Under the pieces are notes generated by a model. It did not search any database. It was not told the origin of the DNA and saw nothing but the letters and a program-made list of their open reading frames with translations. The position numbers and the translations under genes are program-made. Below are positions 1-5,921 of a stretch of DNA of 7,330 bases, piece by piece. How positions within the stretch are numbered: the stretch's first letter is position 1; each line of letters opens with the position of its first letter. The stretch is from Rhizobiaceae bacterium. Its GTDB lineage: Bacteria > Pseudomonadota > Alphaproteobacteria > Rhizobiales > Rhizobiaceae. The stretch is taken from assembly GCA_028865845.1 (NCBI GenBank), contig JAGWJK010000193.1, positions 1 through 7,330 on the forward strand, written 5' to 3'.

Positions 1-153
1 GACGCGGTCGGCCTTGCCGGCAGCACAGGACGCTCCACCGGCACGCACCTTCACTATGAAGTTCGAGAGAACGGCCGTCCGATCGATCCGATGTATTTTA
101 TCAATGCCGGATCGAAGCTCGCGAGCTATATCAACGGTCTAGGTACAATCTGA
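1..153 (+). CDS. M23-family (LytM-type) metallopeptidase, C-terminal fragment
   Basis: Frame 1 is open from the window edge to a TGA at 151-153 and gives 50 residues; the start lies outside. The fragment reads as the end of a peptidase M23 domain: a GSTGRSTGTHLHYEV stretch at residues 7-21 of the fragment, with the HxH zinc/catalytic motif at His16 and His18, followed by the usual G-x-P-(I/V)-D-P-x-x-(Y/F)-(I/L) close of the domain near residues 25-35. M23 enzymes cut peptide cross-links in peptidoglycan outside the cytoplasm and act in cell growth, division or envelope remodelling; some relatives are inactive activators of amidases. The HxH is present, so this copy keeps the visible part of its zinc site. 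The upstream zinc ligands and any signal peptide, LysM or coiled-coil parts are off the window, so the subtype cannot be given. It probably ends its own transcript before the helicase promoter. Confidence 0.88.
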   Translation, partial: DAVGLAGSTGRSTGTHLHYEVRENGRPIDPMYFINAGSKLASYINGLGTI

Positions 154-216
154 CCGCGAGAATTGTGACAAACGCGCAACAAATATGGCGCTAATCTAAA
201 AATTGCGTTATGAAGA

Positions 217-236
217 GCTTCCAGCCCCTGCGAAGC
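217..236 (+). terminator. Hairpin downstream of the M23 gene, possible weak terminator
   Basis: GCTTC-CAG at 217-224 can pair with CTG-(C)-GAAGC at 228-236, giving an 8-bp stem with one bulged C and a 3-base loop. The following bases are pyrimidine-rich (CTTTCCTT, 242-249) but there is no clean T run, so intrinsic termination is only a possibility. It sits between the end of the M23 gene and the helicase promoter, which is where a terminator would be expected. Confidence 0.28.
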
Positions 237-246
237 GCCCGCTTTC

Positions 247-275
247 CTTGACTCTGCGGGTGTTTGGTTCTATGT
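247..275 (+). promoter_or_regulatory. Sigma-70 type promoter of the helicase gene
   Basis: CTTGAC at 247-252 and CTATGT at 270-275 are separated by exactly 17 bases, a close match to the rhizobial housekeeping consensus CTTGAC-N17-CTATAT. Transcription would begin near 281-283, about 33 bases before the GTG at 315 and about 70 before the TTG at 351. A GACTC (GANTC) site at 250-254 overlaps the -35 element. No other candidate in this gap is as good. Confidence 0.6.
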
Positions 276-277
276 CG

Positions 278-301
278 CGCTGCATTGCGGCATGCATAGC
301 G
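278..301 (+). other. Predicted hairpin at the 5' end of the helicase transcript
   Basis: CGCTGCAT (278-285) pairs with ATGC (292-295) plus AGCG (298-301), with a 2-base bulge (AT, 296-297) and a 6-base loop. It would lie at or just inside the predicted transcript start. A second, weaker stem follows: GTCG at 303-306 with CGAC at 320-323, enclosing the perfect 10-base palindrome ACTCATGAGT (307-316) that overlaps the GTG start. Structured leaders are known for cold-responsive genes such as cspA; a similar role here is only inference. Confidence 0.35.
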
Positions 302-314
302 TGTCGACTCATGA

Positions 315-1862
315 GTGTTCGACCGAACCGGAACGGAAATAGTTTTCCCTTTGACCACATTTGCTGACCTTGGCCTGAGCCAAAAAGTCCTATCCGCGGT
401 TACAGACGCGGGCTACACCACGCCGACTCCGATCCAGGCCGGCGCAATCCCGTTTGCTCTGCAGCGCCGAGACATCTGCGGCATCGCGCAGACCGGCACC
501 GGCAAGACAGCCTCCTTCGTGCTGCCCATGTTGACCCTGCTCGAGAAGGGTCGCGCCCGGGCGCGCATGCCGCGCACCCTGATTCTTGAGCCCACGCGCG
601 AACTCGCCGCGCAGGTTGCCGAGAACTTCGAGAAATACGGCAAGAACCATCGCCTCAATATCGCGCTTCTGATCGGCGGCGTCTCCTTCGAGGAGCAGGA
701 CCGCAAGCTCGAGCGTGGCGCGGATGTCCTGATCTGCACCCCCGGCCGTCTGCTCGACCATTTCGAGCGCGGCAAGCTGCTGATGAGTGCTGTCGAGATT
801 TTCGTCATCGACGAAGCCGACCGCATGCTCGACATGGGCTTCATCCCGGACATCGAGCGTATTGCGAAGCTCATTCCCTTTACCCGCCAGACGCTGTTCT
901 TCTCGGCGACCATGCCGCCGGAAATCCAGAAGCTGGCCGATCGGTTCCTGCAGAACCCGGAACGCGTCGAGGTCTCGGCGCCGGCTTCCACCGCAAAGAC
1001 CGTCACCCAGCGTTTCGTCGCATCGCACGGCAAGGACTACGAGAAGCGCGCGACACTGCGCGATCTCATCCGCGCCCAGACCGACCTGAAGAACGCGATC
1101 ATCTTCTGCAATCGCAAGGTCGATGTCTCCGATCTGTTCCGCTCGCTGGAACGCCACGGCTTCTCCGTTGGCGCCCTGCATGGCGACATGGATCAACGCT
1201 CGCGCACGGCCATGCTGCAGAACTTCAAGGATGGAAACCTGCAGCTGCTCGTCGCTTCCGACGTCGCAGCACGCGGCCTTGATATTCCCGATGTGAGCCA
1301 CGTCTTCAATTTCGACGTGCCGATCCATTCGGAAGACTATGTTCACCGTATCGGCCGCACCGGCCGCGCAGGCCGCTCTGGCGCCGCCTTCACGCTGGTA
1401 ACCAAGCGCGATACCAAGCACACGGATGCGATCGAGAAGCTGATCGGCGAAAAGATCGAGTGGCTCAACGGTGATCTGTCGGCATTGCCGCCGGCCGAAG
1501 AAAGCAGCCACGACGATCGTCCTCGCCGCGGCAAGAGCAAGGATCGCGGCCGCGACCGGGATCGCAGCCGTGGAGGCCGGAGCGCCTCGAGTCATAAATC
1601 TGAAATCGACGTCGAGGATAATGGCGCCGATGTGATCGAAGCAGCACCAGCAAAGGTCGAAAGCGTGAAGAACGAGCGCAAGTCTGAGAACAAGTCCCAC
1701 AACAACGGTTCTCGCAACAACAATCGCCCCTTCCCGGCTGCAAACGACGACAATCGCGAACGTCGCAACCGTTACCGCGACCACGATGATGGCCCGACGC
1801 CGATCGGCTTCGGTGATGACATTCCCGCCTTCATGCTGATCGTCGCCAACGCCAAGGGCTGA
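315..1862 (+). CDS. DEAD-box ATP-dependent RNA helicase, RhlE-like
   Basis: The product unwinds or remodels RNA using ATP, in the cytoplasm, with likely roles in ribosome assembly, mRNA decay or cold adaptation. All core motifs are visible (515-residue numbering): Q motif around F16-P46, motif I AQTGTGKT 58-65, Ia PTRELA 93-98, Ib TPGR 142-145, II DEAD 166-169, III SAT 197-199, V ARGLDIP 319-325, VI HRIGRTGR 344-351. The two RecA-like domains end near residue 390. A low-complexity tail follows, with a basic RG/RD/RS-rich patch at 402-423, acidic and Asn-rich parts, and a short hydrophobic end; such tails commonly bind RNA or partner proteins. The start is uncertain: GTG at 315 has no ribosome binding site, whereas TTG at 351 (503 aa, beginning LTTFADLGL) has a GGAAA 11 bases upstream and sits just before the Q motif. 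The NUDIX gene follows 13 bases later. RhlE is the best subgroup guess from the core; DeaD/CsdA is less likely because its C-terminal domain is absent. Confidence 0.95.
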   Translation: MFDRTGTEIVFPLTTFADLGLSQKVLSAVTDAGYTTPTPIQAGAIPFALQRRDICGIAQTGTGKTASFVLPMLTLLEKGRARARMPRTLILEPTRELAAQVAENFEKYGKNHRLNIALLIGGVSFEEQDRKLERGADVLICTPGRLLDHFERGKLLMSAVEIFVIDEADRMLDMGFIPDIERIAKLIPFTRQTLFFSATMPPEIQKLADRFLQNPERVEVSAPASTAKTVTQRFVASHGKDYEKRATLRDLIRAQTDLKNAIIFCNRKVDVSDLFRSLERHGFSVGALHGDMDQRSRTAMLQNFKDGNLQLLVASDVAARGLDIPDVSHVFNFDVPIHSEDYVHRIGRTGRAGRSGAAFTLVTKRDTKHTDAIEKLIGEKIEWLNGDLSALPPAEESSHDDRPRRGKSKDRGRDRDRSRGGRSASSHKSEIDVEDNGADVIEAAPAKVESVKNERKSENKSHNNGSRNNNRPFPAANDDNRERRNRYRDHDDGPTPIGFGDDIPAFMLIVANAKG

Positions 1863-1875
1863 TAGGCCCAGGCGC

Positions 1876-2298
1876 GTGGGGAAACCCGGAATTGATTTCC
1901 CAGGATTAGGAACCGGTCTCGCAATTTTGCGGGACGGGAAGCTGTTGCTGTACAAGCGACTCAAGGCGCCGGAAGCCGGCTACTGGAGCATTGTCGGCGG
2001 CAAAGTCGACCATATGGAACCGGCCTCTGCTGCGGCGACCCGCGAAGCCGAAGAGGAAAGCGGCCTTTCCATCGGTCAGATCGACTATCTCTGCACCACA
2101 GAAGTCATCGTCGAGGCAGACCGGCAGCATTGGATCTCGCTGATCTACATCTGCAAGGATTTTTCCGGCGATGCCCGTCTTGTTGAGCCGGACAAGCTTT
2201 CGGATTTCGGCTGGTTTGGCCGCGACGAATTGCCAGAGCCGCTATCCGCTTTTGCCCAGGCGGCGATTGCCCATCTCCGCGAAGACGATTTTCACTGA
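1876..2298 (+). CDS. NUDIX hydrolase (MutT-like)
   Basis: This 140-residue protein is a single NUDIX domain of typical length. The NUDIX box GX5EX7REUXEEXGU is complete at residues 42-64: G42, E48, then R56-E57-A58-E59-E60-E61-S62-G63-L64, so the metal-binding glutamates are intact. The family cleaves nucleoside diphosphates linked to another group (oxidised or non-canonical (d)NTPs, ADP-ribose, nucleotide sugars, capped RNA ends) to release a nucleoside monophosphate. The substrate cannot be read from this sequence; the SIVGGKV context resembles small MutT-like sanitising enzymes. The GTG start at 1876 is the only reasonable one, since the domain begins at once and a weak AGG lies at 1870-1872. 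It begins 13 bases after the helicase stop, so the two are probably cotranscribed and translation may be partly coupled. It is convergent with the AraC-type gene. Confidence 0.92.
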   Translation: MGKPGIDFPGLGTGLAILRDGKLLLYKRLKAPEAGYWSIVGGKVDHMEPASAAATREAEEESGLSIGQIDYLCTTEVIVEADRQHWISLIYICKDFSGDARLVEPDKLSDFGWFGRDELPEPLSAFAQAAIAHLREDDFH

Positions 2299-2393
2299 CT
2301 TCTCTCCCTCAGAGGAGACTCGGTTTGCCGCTTGCTTGTGCGTGCCCTCTTCACTTCATCGTCACAAACATCGCCCACTGCGAATGACCGCGC
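2299..2393. other. Short convergent intergenic region
   Basis: This 95-base gap lies between the ends of the NUDIX gene (+) and the AraC-type gene (-). The only structure I see is a short stem, TCTCC near 2303 pairing with GGAGA near 2315, without a T run; it is too weak to call a terminator. I see no credible small gene here. Confidence 0.4.
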
Positions 2394-3371
2394 TCAGACC
2401 GCGATTCGCTCGGGCTGCCAGCCGGCAATCCTTTCTTCGTTCTCCGGACGGAAGGGCAATGTTGCAGCGTCCCGGCTATATTGCCGCGGCGAACAGCCCA
2501 GCACTCGTTTAAAAGCGGTACTGAAGGCGCTTTCGGATTCGTAGCCCAGCGATAGCGCGATGACGCTGATCGGGTCGCCGGTGTTCGTCAGCCTGTCGCC
2601 TGCGAGCAGCATTCGCCAGCGCGTCAGATAGTCCATCGGCGACGCATCCACCATCGCCTTGAACTTCAGCGCAAAGCTCGATCGCGACATGCCGACGCGC
2701 TCTGCCAGTTCCTGGAGCGTCCAGTGATGCGCCGGATCCTCATGCATGGCATCGATAGCGGCGCCTATCTGCTTGTCTGCCAAGGCAAAAAGCCAACCGA
2801 CGCCGCCCTTGGCGCTTTCCGTGAGGTGCAGCCGCAGGGCCTGAACCAGGATCATGTGTGCCAGATGCTGTACGACGAGAAAGCCACCGGGCCGCCGCTC
2901 GCGCATTTCCTGCATCATCCGTTCCACCGACCAGCGTAAGGCCGCGCCGTCGGTCTCGCCACGGATATGCACGATCGGCGGCAGCATTCGCAGCAGGATG
3001 CCGGCGTGATTGCCGCTGAGCGCGAAACGACAGCTGACAAGGGAGAAATCCCCTCCGCCATTATACGAATAGACGCGGCCTTCGCCCGCCCCTGAAAAGA
3101 TGCTTTTGGCATCCACAGGCGGCAGAGCCATGTCGGTTGCGAGCCGAAACGGTCGCCCCGTCGGCAGCAGGAAGCAATCTCCCGCTTGAAGGTGAACAGG
3201 GTCGGCAACGTCTTCGACCGAAAGCCAGCATTCGCCGGCCACCACGGCACCGCATTTGATACCCTGTTGCTGATCCGGAAATTGAACCGACCAGGGGCCG
3301 CTCGCATCGAAACCGGCCGCAAGGTAGCTGCGGGGCTTCAGCAGCGACAGGACGTCTGATAGCGGATCCAT
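2394..3371 (-). CDS. AraC-family transcriptional regulator with N-terminal cupin sensor domain
   Basis: This 325-residue DNA-binding regulator has two parts. Residues 1 to about 190 look like the cupin-type (Cupin_6) ligand domain, including the CGAVVAGECWLSVE strand pair at 40-53 and LQAGDCFLLPTGRPFRL at 61-77. Residues about 205-300 are the AraC/XylS double helix-turn-helix: first helix pair near 218-240 (TLQELAERVGMSRSSFALKF), second near 268-291, ending in the signature GYESESAFSTAFKRVLGCSPRQY (277-299). Length and domain order are normal for this subgroup. The start is well supported: AGGAGA at 3376-3381 (minus strand) lies 4 bases from the ATG. The gene is divergent from the SDR gene at 3497, the classic layout of an AraC-type activator and its target, so it probably controls that gene in response to a small molecule. 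The ligand is unknown. Cys40, Cys48, Cys66 and Cys114 are noted only as possible redox or ligand positions. Confidence 0.93.
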   Translation of the reverse strand: MDPLSDVLSLLKPRSYLAAGFDASGPWSVQFPDQQQGIKCGAVVAGECWLSVEDVADPVHLQAGDCFLLPTGRPFRLATDMALPPVDAKSIFSGAGEGRVYSYNGGGDFSLVSCRFALSGNHAGILLRMLPPIVHIRGETDGAALRWSVERMMQEMRERRPGGFLVVQHLAHMILVQALRLHLTESAKGGVGWLFALADKQIGAAIDAMHEDPAHHWTLQELAERVGMSRSSFALKFKAMVDASPMDYLTRWRMLLAGDRLTNTGDPISVIALSLGYESESAFSTAFKRVLGCSPRQYSRDAATLPFRPENEERIAGWQPERIAV

Positions 3372-3383
3372 GCGCTCTCCTGG

Positions 3384-3478
3384 ACGATCACGAAGATAAT
3401 ACGGACTTTATAGCATAGATCGTTTTTTCTCAATCACCTACCGTTCCTTTCACGGGCGGCAGATGCCGTACCGATGCC
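3384..3478. promoter_or_regulatory. Divergent regulator/SDR control region with repeated elements
   Basis: Three patterns lie between the divergent genes. ACGATC (3384-3389) and GATCGT (3418-3423) form an inverted repeat around the regulator promoter. TACCGTTCC (3439-3447) and TACCGATGCC (3469-3478) are partial direct repeats 30 bases apart. GATGCC occurs at 3462-3467 and 3473-3478, 11 bases apart, one helical turn. AraC-type dimers bind direct repeats, so the last two are candidate half-sites. There is no good -35/-10 pair facing the SDR gene, which fits activator dependence. All are short and could be chance. Confidence 0.28.
3407..3433 (-). promoter_or_regulatory. Candidate promoter of the AraC-type regulator gene
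   Basis: On the minus strand TTGAGA (3433-3428) and TATAAA (3412-3407) are separated by 15 bases, about two short of optimum, placing transcription start roughly 30 bases upstream of the ATG at 3371. The elements match well individually; the short spacer lowers confidence and would fit a regulated or weak promoter. Confidence 0.35.
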
Positions 3479-3482
3479 AATT

Positions 3483-3488
3483 AAGGAG
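3483..3488 (+). promoter_or_regulatory. Ribosome binding site of the SDR gene
   Basis: AAGGAG lies 8 bases before the ATG at 3497 and 5 bases before an in-frame GTG at 3494. The spacing and codon favour ATG 3497, giving a protein that starts [10 protein letters not shown], the normal beginning of a Rossmann SDR. Confidence 0.75.
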
Positions 3489-3496
3489 ACGTCGTG

Positions 3497-4387
3497 ATGC
3501 GAGTTTTTGTCACCGGTGCCACCGGCTTTGTCGGATCCGCGGTTGTCCGCGAACTCATCGAAGCAGGCCATGAAGTCCTTGGTCTCGCGCGCTCGGATGC
3601 GGGCGCCAATTCCCTCCTTGCCGCGGGTGCCAAGGTCCACCGCGGTGATCTTGAGGATATTGCAGGTCTGCGTCGCGGTGCGGCCATGGCTGATGGCGTG
3701 ATCCATACTGCCTTCATCCATGATTTTTCGAAATTCAAGGAGAATTGCGAGATCGACCGGAGGGCCATCGAAGCCATCGGCGCCGAACTCGCCGGTTCCG
3801 ATCGTCCGCTGATCGTCACTTCGGGGACCGGCTTGCTCTCGCCCGGCGATCTCGTCACCGAGGACACGCTGCCTCCGGAAAATTCCGCCATTCCGCGCGT
3901 ATCGGAACAGGTGGCCCTGGCGATGGTGCCGGATGGCGTGCGTGCTTCGGCCATACGTCTCCCGCCTTCGGTCCATGGCGACGGCGATCACGGCTTCGTT
4001 CCGATCCTGATCGGTATCGCCCGGCAGAAGGGTGTCTCGGCCTATATCGGAGAAGGGCTCAACCATTGGCCGGCAGTTCACCGGCTCGATGCAGGAAATC
4101 TCTACAGGCTTGCGATCGAGAAAGGCTCGGCCGGCGTTCGATATCACGGCATCGCCGAAGAGGGCGTACCGTTCCGCGATATTGCTCGCGTCATCGGAGA
4201 ACGCCTCAACCTGCCGGTCGTCAGCAGGTCGCCGGAGGAGGCCGCGGAACATTTTGGCTGGTTTGCTCATTTCGCGGCGATCGACAACCGCGCGTCGAGC
4301 CGGCAGACCCGAGAAGCGCTTGGCTGGCGGCCGGCAGGACCCGGCTTGATCGCCGATCTCGACCGGCCGAACTATTTCGAAAGCTAG
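3497..4387 (+). CDS. Atypical SDR-family NAD(P)-binding protein (epimerase-like)
   Basis: The 296-residue protein has an N-terminal Rossmann fold with the extended-SDR nucleotide motif TGATGFVG at residues 6-13, a GDL at 50-52 after the third strand, IHTAF at 69-73, the TSGTG strand at 108-112, and the [12 protein letters not shown] segment at 195-206 typical of extended/atypical SDRs. The usual catalytic YxxxK is not seen: the region where it should fall reads [12 protein letters not shown] (132-143). This agrees with the atypical SDR subgroups that keep the TGxxGxxG motif but lack the classic active-site residues. It should bind NAD(P)(H); the substrate and even the reaction are unknown, and names such as 'epimerase' or 'dehydratase' would be over-reach. 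The divergent AraC-type gene probably regulates it. It ends 48 bases from the convergent TfoX-like gene. Confidence 0.9.
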   Translation: MRVFVTGATGFVGSAVVRELIEAGHEVLGLARSDAGANSLLAAGAKVHRGDLEDIAGLRRGAAMADGVIHTAFIHDFSKFKENCEIDRRAIEAIGAELAGSDRPLIVTSGTGLLSPGDLVTEDTLPPENSAIPRVSEQVALAMVPDGVRASAIRLPPSVHGDGDHGFVPILIGIARQKGVSAYIGEGLNHWPAVHRLDAGNLYRLAIEKGSAGVRYHGIAEEGVPFRDIARVIGERLNLPVVSRSPEEAAEHFGWFAHFAAIDNRASSRQTREALGWRPAGPGLIADLDRPNYFES

Positions 4388-4435
4388 GAAAACGAGTGAG
4401 CGGTCCGCGTAGATAAAGCCGGCGGTCTCAGGCCT

Positions 4436-4756
4436 CTATTTGTCCGCGCGGATTGCTGCCTCATATGCCAGCCTCACCCAGCGTGCCATCACATCGGGAT
4501 CATCGAAGGCATCGTCCGGTATGGACCAATAGGGCATATTGACCGCCTTGCCCTTCTTTCCTTCATAAGCCCAGCGTCTCGACCCTGCCGCCTCGAATTC
4601 CGGTGCGCTGGTATCATCAGCCTTCAGCAATATCTCGTCGTCGACTTCGAGGGCGAGAATGCGGCCCATGTGATAGATACCCTTGCCACCGAACATGCGC
4701 TTGATGATGATCGGCCCGAGCGCCTGGAACATCTCCTCGATTTCAATATTATCCAT
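4436..4756 (-). CDS. TfoX/Sxy-like protein, single N-terminal-type domain
   Basis: The 106-residue protein matches the TfoX N-terminal domain: the RMFGGKGIYHMGRILALEV stretch at 20-38 with the MFGGxGIY signature, ILLKAD at 42-47, an F/AAGSRRWAY segment at 55-64 and a YWSIPDDAFDDP segment at 76-87, closing with a helix. In gammaproteobacteria the larger two-domain TfoX/Sxy promotes competence gene expression with CRP; single-domain forms like this are common in alphaproteobacteria and have no established role, so a competence function should not be assumed. The ATG at 4756 has AAGGGG 6 bases upstream. It is codirectional with the XdhC genes but separated from them by 137 bases, so cotranscription is possible, not shown. 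Confidence 0.87.
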   Translation of the reverse strand: MDNIEIEEMFQALGPIIIKRMFGGKGIYHMGRILALEVDDEILLKADDTSAPEFEAAGSRRWAYEGKKGKAVNMPYWSIPDDAFDDPDVMARWVRLAYEAAIRADK

Positions 4757-4893
4757 TCCCTACCCCTTCGATACCTCGCCCGCGACGGTATCGCCATTCA
4801 TGGCCAAATTTCCTCGCGCTTTCAATGACGTCGGTTGCTCCACCATTCGCTTCAAGCATCATATGAATGGATGAACGGCTGCGGTCGTCGCCG
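4757..4893. other. Intergenic region between the TfoX-like and XdhC C-terminal genes
   Basis: These 137 bases hold no convincing gene, terminator or promoter. A minus-strand frame of 37 codons (4862-4749) would overlap the TfoX-like start by 8 bases, but it has no ribosome binding site and no recognisable sequence, so I do not call it. Confidence 0.35.
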
Positions 4894-5592
4894 TCAGTTC
4901 TTCGAAGCCGAGAGCGCGCGGCTGCGCAAGGCGCCGACGATCTCGGCCAAAATGGCGATCGCGATTTCCGCCGGATTTGCCGCACCGATCGGCAGGCCGA
5001 TGGGAGCATGGATTCTGGCAAGATCCGCCTCCGCGACACCTGCCCGCCGCAGCCGCTCCAGCCGGTTTGCATGGGTCTTGCGGCTGCCGAGGGCACCGAC
5101 ATAGAAACAACCGGTCTTCAACGCGTCGATGATCGGGATATCATCGATGGCGGGATCGTGCGTGACGGCAACGAGCGCGGTGTAAGCATCGAGTGGCCGC
5201 TCTTTCAGCGCATCGACTGGCCAGTCGGCCACCAGGTCGATGCCTTCGAAACGTTCCGGTGTCGCAAACGCCGTGCGCGGATCGATGACGCGGATATCGA
5301 ATCCCGTGAGCACGGCCATCTGGGCGAGAACCTGGCTGATATGCACCGCGCCGATGACGACGATATGCATCGGCGGCAGATGCACATTCAGGAAAAGGCT
5401 GCGCCTGTCGATCTCTTTCGCCACTGACTTTCCCGAACGGAACGCCGAAGTGACAGCTTCCCCAAGGGCACCGTCCACCACGTCGCCCTCTGCAATCAGC
5501 TGATTGGGGCCGCCGGCAAGGTCGGTGATCAGGATCGCCGCCCGCCGCGCGCTCCGCAGCGCATTCAACTGCCGCAGCAACCGGAGCTCCAT
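4894..5592 (-). CDS. XdhC-family protein, C-terminal (Rossmann) part
   Basis: This 232-residue protein carries the middle and C-terminal parts of the XdhC/CoxI family. Residues 1-75 resemble the linker region (ILITDLAGGPN 20-30, LGEAV 43-47, RSGKS 52-56). Then comes the Rossmann-like XdhC_C domain: MHIVVIGAVHISQVLA at 75-90, VIDPRTAFATPERF at 102-115, LVAVTHDPAIDD 140-151 and the family signature VGALGSRKTHANRLERL 165-181, ending in IGLPIGAANPAEIAIAILAEI 198-218. XdhC proteins bind molybdenum cofactor and help insert or sulfurate it in xanthine dehydrogenase-type enzymes; CoxI-type members serve CO dehydrogenase-like enzymes. The ATG at 5592 shares one base with the upstream stop (TGATG), indicating translational coupling. 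A frame extension to 5634 exists but would overlap the previous gene without need. Its target enzyme is not in this window. Confidence 0.92.
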   Translation of the reverse strand: MELRLLRQLNALRSARRAAILITDLAGGPNQLIAEGDVVDGALGEAVTSAFRSGKSVAKEIDRRSLFLNVHLPPMHIVVIGAVHISQVLAQMAVLTGFDIRVIDPRTAFATPERFEGIDLVADWPVDALKERPLDAYTALVAVTHDPAIDDIPIIDALKTGCFYVGALGSRKTHANRLERLRRAGVAEADLARIHAPIGLPIGAANPAEIAIAILAEIVGALRSRALSASKN

Positions 5593-5921
5593 CAGACGAG
5601 CCTCTCGACATAGACGCGGATACGACCGCCGCATAACAGGCCGACACGCCAGGCGGTCTCGTCCGCGACGCCGAATTCAAGCATGCGGGCATTACCGCTT
5701 TCGATAACCTCCAACGCTTCGGCAACAACGGCACCCTCCACGCAACCACCGGAGACCGATCCATGAAAGTTACCCTGGCCGTCGACGACGAGATGGCTGC
5801 CGGTCGGGCGCGGAGCCGAACCCCAGGTATCGATGACGGTCGCCAACGCCACATCACGTCCCGCAGACGTCCATTCTTCCGCGATGATCAGCGGATCGAG
5901 ATCTTCGGCTGTCGTGGTCAT
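5592..5921 (-). CDS. XdhC-family protein, N-terminal (XdhC_CoxI) part
   Basis: The 109-residue protein is the N-terminal XdhC_CoxI domain alone: ALATVIDTWGSAPRPTGSHL near residues 25-44, the conserved GSVSGGCVEGAV near 54-65, and a closing GLLCGGRIRVYVE near 93-105. The Cys of SGGCVEG and of LCGG are both present. In single-chain XdhC this domain is fused to the Rossmann part; here the stop codon TGA overlaps the ATG of the C-terminal partner by one base, so the two are almost certainly made in equal amounts and act together in molybdenum cofactor delivery to a molybdo-hydroxylase. A GAGG (5927-5930) lies 5 bases from the ATG. The break falls at a domain boundary with a proper start and stop, so this is a split gene, not a frameshifted pseudogene. 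Confidence 0.92.
   Translation of the reverse strand: MTTTAEDLDPLIIAEEWTSAGRDVALATVIDTWGSAPRPTGSHLVVDGQGNFHGSVSGGCVEGAVVAEALEVIESGNARMLEFGVADETAWRVGLLCGGRIRVYVERLV

Noticed and set aside
390..1964. 524-codon open frame on the minus strand, antisense to the helicase
   Set aside because: It is antisense to a gene with every DEAD-box motif, shows no recognisable domain, and long antisense frames are expected from the strong third-position GC bias here.
3434..4270. 278-codon minus-strand frame across the SDR gene
   Set aside because: It is antisense to the SDR protein with its intact nucleotide-binding motif; no family resemblance of its own.
4442..4451. Perfect palindrome TCCGCGCGGA near the end of the TfoX-like gene
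   Set aside because: It lies within the coding region, is short and GC-rich, and has no T run, so it is not supported as a terminator or operator.
4749..4862. 37-codon minus-strand frame (MMLEANGGAT...) overlapping the TfoX-like start
   Set aside because: The overlap with the next start looks like coupling, but there is no ribosome binding site and no recognisable sequence; chance is more likely.
4867..5427. 186-codon plus-strand frame across the XdhC C-terminal gene
   Set aside because: It is antisense to a well-supported XdhC coding region, has Arg/Asp-rich composition typical of shadow frames, and no ribosome binding site or known domain.
5592..5594. Possible frameshift separating two halves of one xdhC gene
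   Set aside because: The first half has a proper stop and the second a proper start in a TGATG overlap at a natural domain boundary, which fits a true two-gene arrangement better than an error.
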